A stretch of DNA of 64,000 nucleotides from Algibacter sp045066735. GTDB lineage: Bacteria > Bacteroidota > Bacteroidia > Flavobacteriales > Flavobacteriaceae. The translations under genes and the position numbers were made by a program. The notes under the pieces are model-generated. The model was given only the letters and a program-made list of their open reading frames with translations. It did no database searches and had not been told where the DNA came from. Where the stretch lies: contig NZ_JBISHH010000005.1 in assembly GCF_045066735.1 (NCBI RefSeq), positions 1 to 64,000 on the forward strand, in the 5' to 3' direction. This document shows, one piece after another, positions 37,300-44,521 of this stretch. Numbering within the stretch: position 1 is the stretch's first letter; the number at the start of each line of letters is the position of its first letter.

Positions 37300-37313
37300 G
37301 TTGGCATTAATAT
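37300..37313 (+). other. Left boundary of the first cassette-like unit (G|TT site)
   Basis: GTTGGCATTAATAT is the reverse complement, with one mismatch, of ATACTAATGCCAAC at 40163-40176, which immediately follows the ATPase stop codon. The two copies bracket the nuclease/ATPase operon. No palindromic element of the kind seen at 40163 and 40831 precedes this boundary. Confidence 0.6.
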
Positions 37314-37340
37314 AAAAAAACTCAGAAAACCAAAAATTTA

Positions 37341-38435
37341 ATGAATGGAAATATAGACAGTGCCGTAAACTCAGGTGTACAGGCAAATGTAGGAATGGAG
37401 TTTCAAAAACACTGTACTTTATATTTATTCCTTGAAAAGTATGAAAACATAAAAAACGAGAAATACTTCATTATTCTTGAACACTTAGAAGACATTGTTT
37501 TCGGGTATCTAGATGAAAATGAATTACTCGAAAAGATTGAAACATTTCAAGCAAAAAAATCAACAAACAAATGGACTATAGGAAAAAAACTTATAGAAAT
37601 TGTTAAGAAAATTGCAGATGTCAGCCAATCTATATTAGACGATGAAATCAATAAAAATGATAATTTCAGTCAACAGAACTATTTTACTACTAATAATACT
37701 ATAGAGTTAAAGAAAACAGTAAAAGGGGAAATTTTCCAAGAAGTTATTAATGAGACAAAAAATATTGTTAAATATTCTGATTTAGATACTAATATAAAAG
37801 ATAAGATAACTACAGGTACTTCTTCAATCAAATTTTCGGAAATAAACAAAATCAATTTAGATAACTTAGTTTTTAACTTCATTGATATTAATAGAACACC
37901 TAAAGCACAATTAGAACAATTATATGGTAAATTCAAAACTGTTTTTGGAAGCTCTGTAGAAGACCCTAAAGCATCAATAGATACGCTACTCTATTATTTT
38001 AAAGAGATAGAATCTAAATACAATCAGGGAAACATAGCTAAATTAACAGATGAAACTAAAAGGATTGAATCTGATGATATTAATAAAATATTAAATGTCT
38101 TCACTACCAAAAAATTAGCTTACACATTTTGGAGAGAAAAAGAGAAAGAAATATGTACTGTATTTAATATCTCTCTATTTGATAAACCAACATTCAAACT
38201 TCATTACTTAAATAGTTTTGATGAGTTTAAAGATTTAAAAGAAAGTGAACACAAGAAAATTTATGACTTTGTATTAAACAATAAAAATATTTTTCAAAAT
38301 CACGTAACTGAATCTGATTGTATTTTAGCTTTTTATAATGAGTTCAATAAGAAAAAAACAACAACATTAAGAGAGTTGCAACTTAAAGCAGTCATTTCAT
38401 CTGCATTTGTAGAAATTATTAATACTGAATTATGA
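37341..38435 (+). CDS. Putative Cap4/DUF4297-like dsDNA endonuclease (effector of a two-gene defence system)
   Basis: The 364-residue protein has near its N-terminus the layout of Cap4/DUF4297 restriction-like nucleases: G18-MEFQ22 (the GxxxQ helix), then E50-D51 in LEHLEDIVFG and Q70-A-K72 in ETFQAKKS, giving a PD-(D/E)xK-type set. The C-terminal part is helical and Lys-rich without recognisable motifs and may sense or dock the ATPase. Its stop overlaps the ATPase start by 4 bp (ATGA), so translation is coupled. DNA cleavage is inferred, not shown. Base use is more AT-rich than in the flanking conserved genes, suggesting transfer. Confidence 0.65.
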   Translation: MNGNIDSAVNSGVQANVGMEFQKHCTLYLFLEKYENIKNEKYFIILEHLEDIVFGYLDENELLEKIETFQAKKSTNKWTIGKKLIEIVKKIADVSQSILDDEINKNDNFSQQNYFTTNNTIELKKTVKGEIFQEVINETKNIVKYSDLDTNIKDKITTGTSSIKFSEINKINLDNLVFNFIDINRTPKAQLEQLYGKFKTVFGSSVEDPKASIDTLLYYFKEIESKYNQGNIAKLTDETKRIESDDINKILNVFTTKKLAYTFWREKEKEICTVFNISLFDKPTFKLHYLNSFDEFKDLKESEHKKIYDFVLNNKNIFQNHVTESDCILAFYNEFNKKKTTTLRELQLKAVISSAFVEIINTEL

Positions 38436-40162
38436 AAATTACATTAGAAATAAAAGATATTTTAGTATATAGTGAATTAAATGATAAGTATTTTTTTACA
38501 ACATTTAGGGATAAACTAAATGTTATTTATGGTAAAAACACAGCTGGAAAAAGTACTTTAATTCAACTTATTCTATTTTCATTTGGTATAAATGACAACA
38601 AAATAAAATTGACTGAAATTCTAACAGAAGAAATCTTTGTTCGATTAAATTGTATAATACACAAAGGAACAGAAAAACAAGAGTTTATCTTTATCAGGCA
38701 AGATGAAACATTAATAATTAAAGATAATAATTCGAAGATAATTAGATTTAATGGTATCGGAAGTGACAACTCTGCAGAGCATATTAAATTAAAGAAGTAT
38801 TTCAATAAACTATTTAATTTCAACTTACTTCTTGAGTCTAACTCTGGTATTTCAGAAGCTCCAATGGAAACAATATTCTTACCGTATTACGTTTCTCAGG
38901 ATGTCGGATGGGTATACTTAAGAAAATCATTTAGTAATCTAACTTTTTATAAAAATTTCAAAGAGGATTTTTTAGATTACTATTTAGGTATTGAAAATAT
39001 TATTGATAGAGAGGAGAAGAAAAAAATTGAAAAAGAGATTAATAGTTTACAAAAACAAATTAAATTTTTCAAAAATGTAGAACGTGAAAACGAAGAATTA
39101 GAAGTTTCTAAAATAATAAACAGTTCACTTTCTGGTAAAGCAAATGAATTAATTGAGTCTATTTCTTCAAAAAAAGATGAATTACTAATACTTGAAAAAG
39201 ATTATGTAAACTTATCTAATAAATTAACTTTTTATAACCAAAGACATTCAGTTGTTTCTAAAGTCAAAAGAAATCATAAAAACCAAACTCCTGGAGAAGA
39301 TTCTTGCCCAACTTGCACACAAATATTACCTAATAATATTGAACAAGTATATGAACATTTTCAAGAAGAAAATGATACTATTACAATGCTAAGTGAATTG
39401 AAAAGTAAAATTAAAACTGCTCAATCAAAAGTTAATTCAACTAACCAAAAAATTGAAGTTTTACGAAAATCAATTAATTCAGAATATAAGACATTTAATA
39501 AGTATTCAGAAAGTGAAGTAACTTTAGAAAATTGGATTAACAATAAAGCTAACATACAGTTATTTGAAAATTTATTAAAACAAATTGGAGCTTTAACTAT
39601 TGAATTAGATACTGAAAAAGAAAAATTAAAAGAATATAAAACTGATGATGATATATTTTTTGAAAGAGCAAAAAAGAATAAAATATTTAAAACAGAATAC
39701 TTTAAAAATAATGTCGCATTAGGTATTCCTTCATTAGAAGAAGAACGCTTTTATAAATTATACGACATCTCAAGTTTTCCTTTTCAAGGAGTTGAATTAC
39801 ATTTAGCTGTTTTAAGTTACCACTTTGCTTTTAATAAACTTTTAACTCAATCTGATACCATACATAGGCTACCTTTTATTTTAGATAGTATCTTTAATGA
39901 AGATATTGAAGCTGGGAATAAGATTAATATACTTAATTTCATTAATTCTAATTTTCCTACCGATACACAAACAATATTATCCATAGCTGATGACAAAAAT
40001 GTAAAATCACAAATAGAAAGCTATAAAACAGATATTTTTAAAGATAATGCTCATATGATTTGTATTGGTAATGGTACAGAAAAGAAAGCTTTGTTAAAGG
40101 ATAATGATAATAAATATGCTGAATTAATTGCTGATACATATATAATAATTGAAACAATATAA
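38432..40162 (+). CDS. SMC/Rad50-like ATPase with CPTC zinc hook (partner of the nuclease)
   Basis: The 576-residue protein has an N-terminal ABC-type Walker A (GKNTAGKST, 34-42), a long coiled coil from about 185 to 430 interrupted by a CPTC zinc-hook motif (Cys292, Cys295), and a C-terminal half-domain with the Walker B-like RLPFILD485SIFNEDIE. This is the layout of a compact Rad50/SMC protein like LmuB of Lamassu systems. It probably senses foreign DNA or ends and licenses the nuclease encoded just upstream. No LmuC-like third gene lies inside the unit. Very AT-rich. Confidence 0.75.
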   Translation: MKITLEIKDILVYSELNDKYFFTTFRDKLNVIYGKNTAGKSTLIQLILFSFGINDNKIKLTEILTEEIFVRLNCIIHKGTEKQEFIFIRQDETLIIKDNNSKIIRFNGIGSDNSAEHIKLKKYFNKLFNFNLLLESNSGISEAPMETIFLPYYVSQDVGWVYLRKSFSNLTFYKNFKEDFLDYYLGIENIIDREEKKKIEKEINSLQKQIKFFKNVERENEELEVSKIINSSLSGKANELIESISSKKDELLILEKDYVNLSNKLTFYNQRHSVVSKVKRNHKNQTPGEDSCPTCTQILPNNIEQVYEHFQEENDTITMLSELKSKIKTAQSKVNSTNQKIEVLRKSINSEYKTFNKYSESEVTLENWINNKANIQLFENLLKQIGALTIELDTEKEKLKEYKTDDDIFFERAKKNKIFKTEYFKNNVALGIPSLEEERFYKLYDISSFPFQGVELHLAVLSYHFAFNKLLTQSDTIHRLPFILDSIFNEDIEAGNKINILNFINSNFPTDTQTILSIADDKNVKSQIESYKTDIFKDNAHMICIGNGTEKKALLKDNDNKYAELIADTYIIIETI

Positions 40163-40368
40163 ATACTAATGCCAACAATGTATAAAAAACATAGGGCGTT
40201 TGTGCTAAACCTAAAGATATGTGCTTATTAATGAAGTCCGCTAAATATAAAATTTGGCTTTTATAGTAGAAAAGATAAAAGCAAAATATTTATATTTAAC
40301 TAAGTAATAAACCGAAACGAAAGTGCTTATAACCTGCCCTACGTTTCTTATACGTAGACGTTGTAAAC
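40163..40368 (+). repeat. attC-like palindromic element A
   Basis: Left arm: CAAC (40173) - 3 nt - GTATAA (40180), then TAGGGC (40192). Right arm: GCCCTA (40336), TTATAC (40348) - 6 nt - GTTG (40360). These pair in order, giving a long imperfect hairpin with unpaired spacers and a variable middle of ~140 nt, the architecture of integron attC sites. The outer 14 bp of the left arm match the start of its own unit (37300) in reverse complement. The R boxes do not fit the classical RYYYAAC/GTTRRRY consensus exactly. Confidence 0.55.
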
Positions 40369-40398
40369 AATTAAAACCCAGATACCATAGACAAAATT

Positions 40399-40830
40399 AT
40401 GAAACTAGAAATACCTACTTGTAGAATTTTAGATGACATATTATTTCTACTATTATCATACGAAAATCCATCGTTCAATAAAATCTTTGATGAAATCAAT
40501 CCTAGAATTATTGATATGGATTTTGTATCAAAAGCATTACCTAATCACAATTGGAATATTGGACATAAAGAATTAATTAAAGAAAAATTACTTCAAGACA
40601 ATTATATACTTCAAGACCTTAATAAAAACTTGAAAATAAATCAAAAAGGTCAAGAGTTTATTCAAAAAGGAGGTTATTATTTTGCACGAATAAAAGAAAG
40701 TCAAAAAATTGAATTACAAACTCAATCGGACTTGTTGAACAAAAAGTATAACAAAAAATTGACGATTTTCGGACTAGTAATTTTTGTCATACAAATGACT
40801 AGTATATATTGTTTGAAATACATTTTATAA
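40399..40830 (+). CDS. Winged-helix-like protein with C-terminal membrane anchor
   Basis: The 143-residue protein has a probable winged-helix domain (ILDDILFLLLSYENPSFNKI, ELIKEKLLQDNYI, LKINQKGQEFIQKGGYY), a short charged helix, and a single C-terminal transmembrane segment (LTIFGLVIFVIQMTSIYCL). It lies alone between two attC-like elements, as a cassette gene would. Function is unknown; a membrane-tethered sensor or small toxin-like protein are possibilities that cannot be separated here. Confidence 0.65.
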   Translation: MKLEIPTCRILDDILFLLLSYENPSFNKIFDEINPRIIDMDFVSKALPNHNWNIGHKELIKEKLLQDNYILQDLNKNLKINQKGQEFIQKGGYYFARIKESQKIELQTQSDLLNKKYNKKLTIFGLVIFVIQMTSIYCLKYIL

Positions 40831-40958
40831 ATAACTGTGTACAACACCGTATAAAAAAAATTGCTAGTTTTAGCTAAACCAAAGTTAGTTTCTCGTTTGC
40901 TAGCTTCTGATTTTCCTTCGGAAAATCCTCGCACACAAAAACGTTAGCACAAATTAAA
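40831..40958 (+). repeat. attC-like palindromic element B
   Basis: Left arm: CAAC (40842) - 3 nt - GTATAA (40849), the same spacing as in element A. Right end: ACG|TTAGCAC (40941-40950). GCTAG (40863) pairs with CTAGC (40900), and a tight hairpin GATTTTCC-TTC-GGAAAATC occupies 40909-40927. TAACTGTGTACAAC (40832-40845) is the reverse complement, 12 of 14, of the start of its own unit at 40360. The L-type right arm has diverged (no TTATAC). Confidence 0.55.
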
Positions 40959-40978
40959 AACAAACTCACTAGAATTTA

Positions 40979-41599
40979 ATGACAAAAATAATCTTGCAAC
41001 TAATATTTGTTCTTTCCTTTTTTAATATTGTTGCTCAAAACTCAAAATTTGAAATAGGTCCTGAGATTGGATTAAATATTAGCGACTATCGATATATTGA
41101 GGCTAAATATGTAAGAGGTTTATCTATAAATAGAATGTCATTTGGAGTCGTGGGTAAATTCAACTTTTCTAGAAATTGGGCTCTAAAATCAAAACTAAAA
41201 TATGAAGGAAAAGGAATTTTGATTACAGACGATTCAGAAATAGAGCTTTTTACACAAAAATTAAACTATATAGTGATGCCTGTTATGGCAGAATGGAGAG
41301 TAGGCAAAGGAAATTTACAAGGTTTTTTTAATTTCGGAATGTATGGAGGTCTGCTAATGTCTGCTTCAAAAGAATATTCCAATGATGAAGTTAAGGATAA
41401 TAAAGAGGATTTCAAGCCCTATGATTATGGGCTTGCTGGTGGGCTTGGAGTTATTTACAAATTAACAAACAGTTTAAAAATTACTCTTGATTGGGGAGGT
41501 CAATTCGGATTGAGTCCAATTGATTTCAATGGATATCCTAATGGCTGGAAAGCCAATCAAAATCTGAATGGGAATATTGGGGTGCTATTTGGATTATAA
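40979..41599 (+). CDS. PorT-family-like outer-membrane beta-barrel protein
   Basis: The 206-residue product has a signal peptide (ILQLIFVLSFFNIVAQ) and an eight-stranded barrel pattern beginning KFEIGPEIGLNISDYR and ending NGNIGVLFGL, with typical alternating strands (FGVVGKFNFSRNWALKSKLK, YDYGLAGGLGVIYKL). It is the only gene of the third cassette-like unit. Function unknown. Proteins of this type are common as accessory envelope proteins in Bacteroidota. Confidence 0.75.
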   Translation: MTKIILQLIFVLSFFNIVAQNSKFEIGPEIGLNISDYRYIEAKYVRGLSINRMSFGVVGKFNFSRNWALKSKLKYEGKGILITDDSEIELFTQKLNYIVMPVMAEWRVGKGNLQGFFNFGMYGGLLMSASKEYSNDEVKDNKEDFKPYDYGLAGGLGVIYKLTNSLKITLDWGGQFGLSPIDFNGYPNGWKANQNLNGNIGVLFGL

Positions 41600-41640
41600 A
41601 CTTGTGCCAACAAAGTACTGTGCTAAAAAAAGTAAAAACT
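41598..41640 (+). repeat. Left arm of a third attC-like element (C), right part missing or degenerate
   Basis: CAACAAAGTA (41608-41617) has the same CAACAnnGTA pattern as A and B. AAACTTGTGCCAAC (41598-41611) is the reverse complement, 11 of 14 with two more possible G-T pairs, of the start of its own unit at 40943. No matching right arm with GTT was found before the next gene at 41773. Confidence 0.45.
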
Positions 41641-41772
41641 CACTGATTTTCAACTAAAACCCTTCTCCAAAAATCATCATAAAATAGTCTCGATTTATAA
41701 TTTGTAAAAGTCTTATTTCAATCTAATCATATAAAAATTAAATTCTCCCTCTAAAAATTACAAACCAAAAAC

Positions 41773-42549
41773 ATGTACAAAATAGTATTAATAGCCACCA
41801 TCTTCATCTGCAGTTTTGGATTCACGCAATCTGAACAAATCAAAATAAAATCGGAGCGCCTTAAGGAAGCTAACTACATAAAAGCTGATGATTTCTATTT
41901 AACGCATTATCTCTATATCGATTTATTTTTACGCGAGAACTTGTTTCCTATGGCGAGTACAGAAGATGTTTCGTCTATATTAAAAGCTATAAAAACCTAT
42001 GTTTCCGCAGACACGCCTTTGGAAATTGAGATTGAAAAACCAGGAGATAGAAATTATTTAATAAAAATGGCTATTCTTAAAACAAAAGACGGCAATGAAC
42101 TTTTAGTGGCACATACAAACTGGAATACAAGAGAACAACTATTTGAAAAAGAAATAGACATCGCGAATGATTCTTACACGCGATGGTATTTTCTAAATGG
42201 CAGCAAAATGACTTATAGACTAAACATGTCTGATAAAAGTGATTATTCAGCTAAATCCAAGCCTAGTTTGGCTCAAGCGTATTTGCTAGATGAATTGCCA
42301 GAAAACGATACCAAAATAAAAAGCACACTAGATGATGTTTTAAAACAAAAAGGCTTAAATATTTCTGACAAAGTGCATGCAAATTTGGTTTTACTAAAAT
42401 ATCAAATGCTATTAAGAGACCACAGTAATATTGCAAAACAAGCTGAATACTTAAATGCGCTATTTAAAGAAAACAGCATGGAACCAAGCCTAAAAGGTTT
42501 AGAAATGGCTTTTAGAGCAGCAGAGTTTCAAATAAAATTAATGAAATAA
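41773..42549 (+). CDS. Secreted hypothetical protein, 258 residues
   Basis: A signal peptide (MYKIVLIATIFICSFGFTQ) precedes a mature part with an N-terminal alpha/beta region (FYLTHYLYIDLFLRENLFP, ILKAIKTYVSADTPLEIEIE) and a C-terminal helical region resembling TPR-like packing. No family recognised. It is probably periplasmic. It stands directly after the last cassette-like boundary. Confidence 0.65.
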   Translation: MYKIVLIATIFICSFGFTQSEQIKIKSERLKEANYIKADDFYLTHYLYIDLFLRENLFPMASTEDVSSILKAIKTYVSADTPLEIEIEKPGDRNYLIKMAILKTKDGNELLVAHTNWNTREQLFEKEIDIANDSYTRWYFLNGSKMTYRLNMSDKSDYSAKSKPSLAQAYLLDELPENDTKIKSTLDDVLKQKGLNISDKVHANLVLLKYQMLLRDHSNIAKQAEYLNALFKENSMEPSLKGLEMAFRAAEFQIKLMK

Positions 42550-42648
42550 TAACTCAGTAACTAAGAATAATTAATATATTTCGCACATAAAATTTATTAG
42601 CTAAAATTTACATATAAACTATAATTACACCTCTATTAATTAACTACA

Positions 42649-43872
42649 ATGAAAAAACAACTTCTATTTATTTTAGTAACTATTTTAAGCTTTACCTCCT
42701 ATTCTCAAATTTCTTTTAAAAAAGGCTATTATATTGATAATGCCAATCAAAAAGTTAATTGTTTAATTAAGGATAGCGATAAAAAAAACAACCCAACTGA
42801 ATTTGAATACAAACTATCGGAAACTAGCGAATCTAAAATAGCAACAATAAAAACTGTTAAAGAATTTGCAATAGGTACAATTACAAAATACATAAAACAA
42901 ACGGTAAGTATGGATAGATCTAGCGAGATCGTTAGTAATTTAACCAAAGACAAAGCCCCTACGTTTAATGACGAAGAACTATTTTTAAAAGTATTAGTTG
43001 AAGGTAAAGCTAATTTATATGAATATATTGAGGGTAACTTAAAACGTTATTTTTACAGCACTGAAACAGCTGATATTAGCCAATTAATATTCAAAAGTTA
43101 TAAAACTAAAGATGATAAAATCCATAAAAATAATAGATTTAGACAACAATTATGGGTTGATTTACCTTGTCCGGATTTTAAAATGAGTAAAATTGAAAAT
43201 GTAAACTATAAGAAAAATGATTTAGTTCGCTTTTTTAATGAGTACGGTGAATGCCAAGGCAGCGAACTAACTAATTTTGAAGAAAAACGAATTGGTAATC
43301 TATTTAATTTAACGATTAGACCACGAGTAAATAGCACGTCGTTATCAATTCGTCAAGATTCTAACAATCCGCGAGATGCTGATTTTGATAATAAAACAGG
43401 GTTTGGATTGGGTTTAGAGGCTGAGTTTATTCTTCCTTTTAATAAAAATAAATGGGCTATTGCTCTAGAACCAACATTCCAAAGCTACAAAAACGAACAA
43501 ACTTCTGAAAGCAGTATCGTTTCTGGAGGTGTGTTAGTAGCTAATGTAGATTATACTTCCATTGAAGTGCCAGTAAGTTTAAGGCATTATTTTTTTATTA
43601 ATGATAATTCTAAGATTTTTGTTGATATCTCTTATATATTTGATTTTAGTTCAAGCTCTTCAGTTACATTTAAAAGAGGAGACAATACTGAATTAAGCAA
43701 CTTAGATGTTAATGCATACCCTAATATAGGTTTTGGTATTGGTTACAAATACAATGATAAATACAGCTTACAATTTCGTTTTCAACCAGAAAGAGAAGTT
43801 TTATCGGATTATGTTTATTATGATTCGAAGTATAAAACCTTCTCTGTAATTTTAGGATATTCTTTATTCTAA
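42649..43872 (+). CDS. Outer-membrane beta-barrel protein with N-terminal extension
   Basis: The 407-residue product has a signal peptide (MKKQLLFILVTILSFTSYSQ), an N-terminal ~190-residue domain (FKKGYYIDNANQKVNCLIKD) common in Bacteroidota barrels of unknown function, and a C-terminal barrel (FGLGLEAEFILPFNKNKWAI, YPNIGFGIGYKYNDKYSLQF, ending YKTFSVILGYSLF). A strong bidirectional terminator follows. Function unknown. Confidence 0.75.
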   Translation: MKKQLLFILVTILSFTSYSQISFKKGYYIDNANQKVNCLIKDSDKKNNPTEFEYKLSETSESKIATIKTVKEFAIGTITKYIKQTVSMDRSSEIVSNLTKDKAPTFNDEELFLKVLVEGKANLYEYIEGNLKRYFYSTETADISQLIFKSYKTKDDKIHKNNRFRQQLWVDLPCPDFKMSKIENVNYKKNDLVRFFNEYGECQGSELTNFEEKRIGNLFNLTIRPRVNSTSLSIRQDSNNPRDADFDNKTGFGLGLEAEFILPFNKNKWAIALEPTFQSYKNEQTSESSIVSGGVLVANVDYTSIEVPVSLRHYFFINDNSKIFVDISYIFDFSSSSSVTFKRGDNTELSNLDVNAYPNIGFGIGYKYNDKYSLQFRFQPEREVLSDYVYYDSKYKTFSVILGYSLF

Positions 43873-43906
43873 AAGTATCCTTATAAAAAGAAAATAATTT
43901 CAACAA

Positions 43907-43957
43907 AAAATGGAGATTAAAACCAGCTTGTATTAGGCTGGTTTTAATCTCCATTTT
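43907..43957. terminator. Strong bidirectional terminator
   Basis: A perfect 21-bp stem (43907-43927 with 43937-43957) around a 9-nt loop, with an A-run before and T-run after, sits between the convergent barrel and ankyrin genes. Confidence 0.9.
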
Positions 43958-43981
43958 CGTTATAAATAACATCAACTTCTA

Positions 43982-44452
43982 TTACCCCAAAAGCGCAACA
44001 ATTTCGGTAAACTGTTTTTCTTCAGCGTAAGCTAAAGCTGTTTTTCCTGCGTTATCTTTTATAGTTTTATCAGCGTTATGCTCTAAAAGGAGTTTAACAA
44101 TGTCTACTTTGTTGTATTGTGTAGCAAAGGTTAACGCTGTGGTTCCGTTGGTATTTACTTCGTTTAGATCGGCACCGTTTTCAATTAAATATTTTGCAAA
44201 AGCCACGTTGCCTTTAAAACTTACACCAATTAACGCGGTGTTGCCTGAGGCATCTTTAGCGTTTATAGGTGCTTTGTGCTCTACTAATGCTTTGGTTGCA
44301 GCTTCGTTATCAAAATAAGTCGCTAAAATTAATGGTGTAAAACCACGCTCGTCGGTAACTTCGGCTAATTTAGGATTTTCTGATAATACGTTTTTTAACG
44401 TCATTAGGTCTCTATTTTTTATACTATCGAATAGGGTAACTATATCTTTCAT
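43982..44452 (-). CDS. Ankyrin repeat protein downstream of katG
   Basis: The 156-residue protein consists of about four ankyrin repeats (DERGFTPLILATYFDNEAAT, DASGNTALIGVSFKGNVAFAK, NTNGTTALTFATQYNKVDIV, DNAGKTALAYAEEKQF). It lies 69 bp after katG on the same strand. In Pseudomonas, an ankyrin protein (AnkB) encoded beside catalase KatB is needed for full catalase activity, so a supporting role for KatG is plausible. No signal peptide, hence cytoplasmic. Confidence 0.88.
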   Translation of the reverse strand: MKDIVTLFDSIKNRDLMTLKNVLSENPKLAEVTDERGFTPLILATYFDNEAATKALVEHKAPINAKDASGNTALIGVSFKGNVAFAKYLIENGADLNEVNTNGTTALTFATQYNKVDIVKLLLEHNADKTIKDNAGKTALAYAEEKQFTEIVALLG

Positions 44453-44466
44453 CTGAATTTATATTA

Positions 44467-44499
44467 TAAAAAAAGGAATGGCTACTAAAAACCATTCCT
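44467..44499 (-). terminator. Terminator between katG and the ankyrin gene
   Basis: On the minus strand AGGAATGG (44499-44492) pairs with CCATTCCT (44481-44474) and is followed by seven T. It would end most katG transcripts before the ankyrin gene, leaving read-through or a separate promoter for the latter. Confidence 0.7.
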
Positions 44500-44521
44500 C
44501 TAATTGCTATGTTTAATGGTA

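Noticed and set aside
37341..40162. CBASS system (Cap4 effector)
   Set aside because: The nuclease resembles Cap4, but there is no CD-NTase gene; the SMC-like partner points to a Lamassu-like arrangement.
37341..40162. Type II or type III restriction-modification
   Set aside because: There is no methyltransferase gene or helicase motif nearby.
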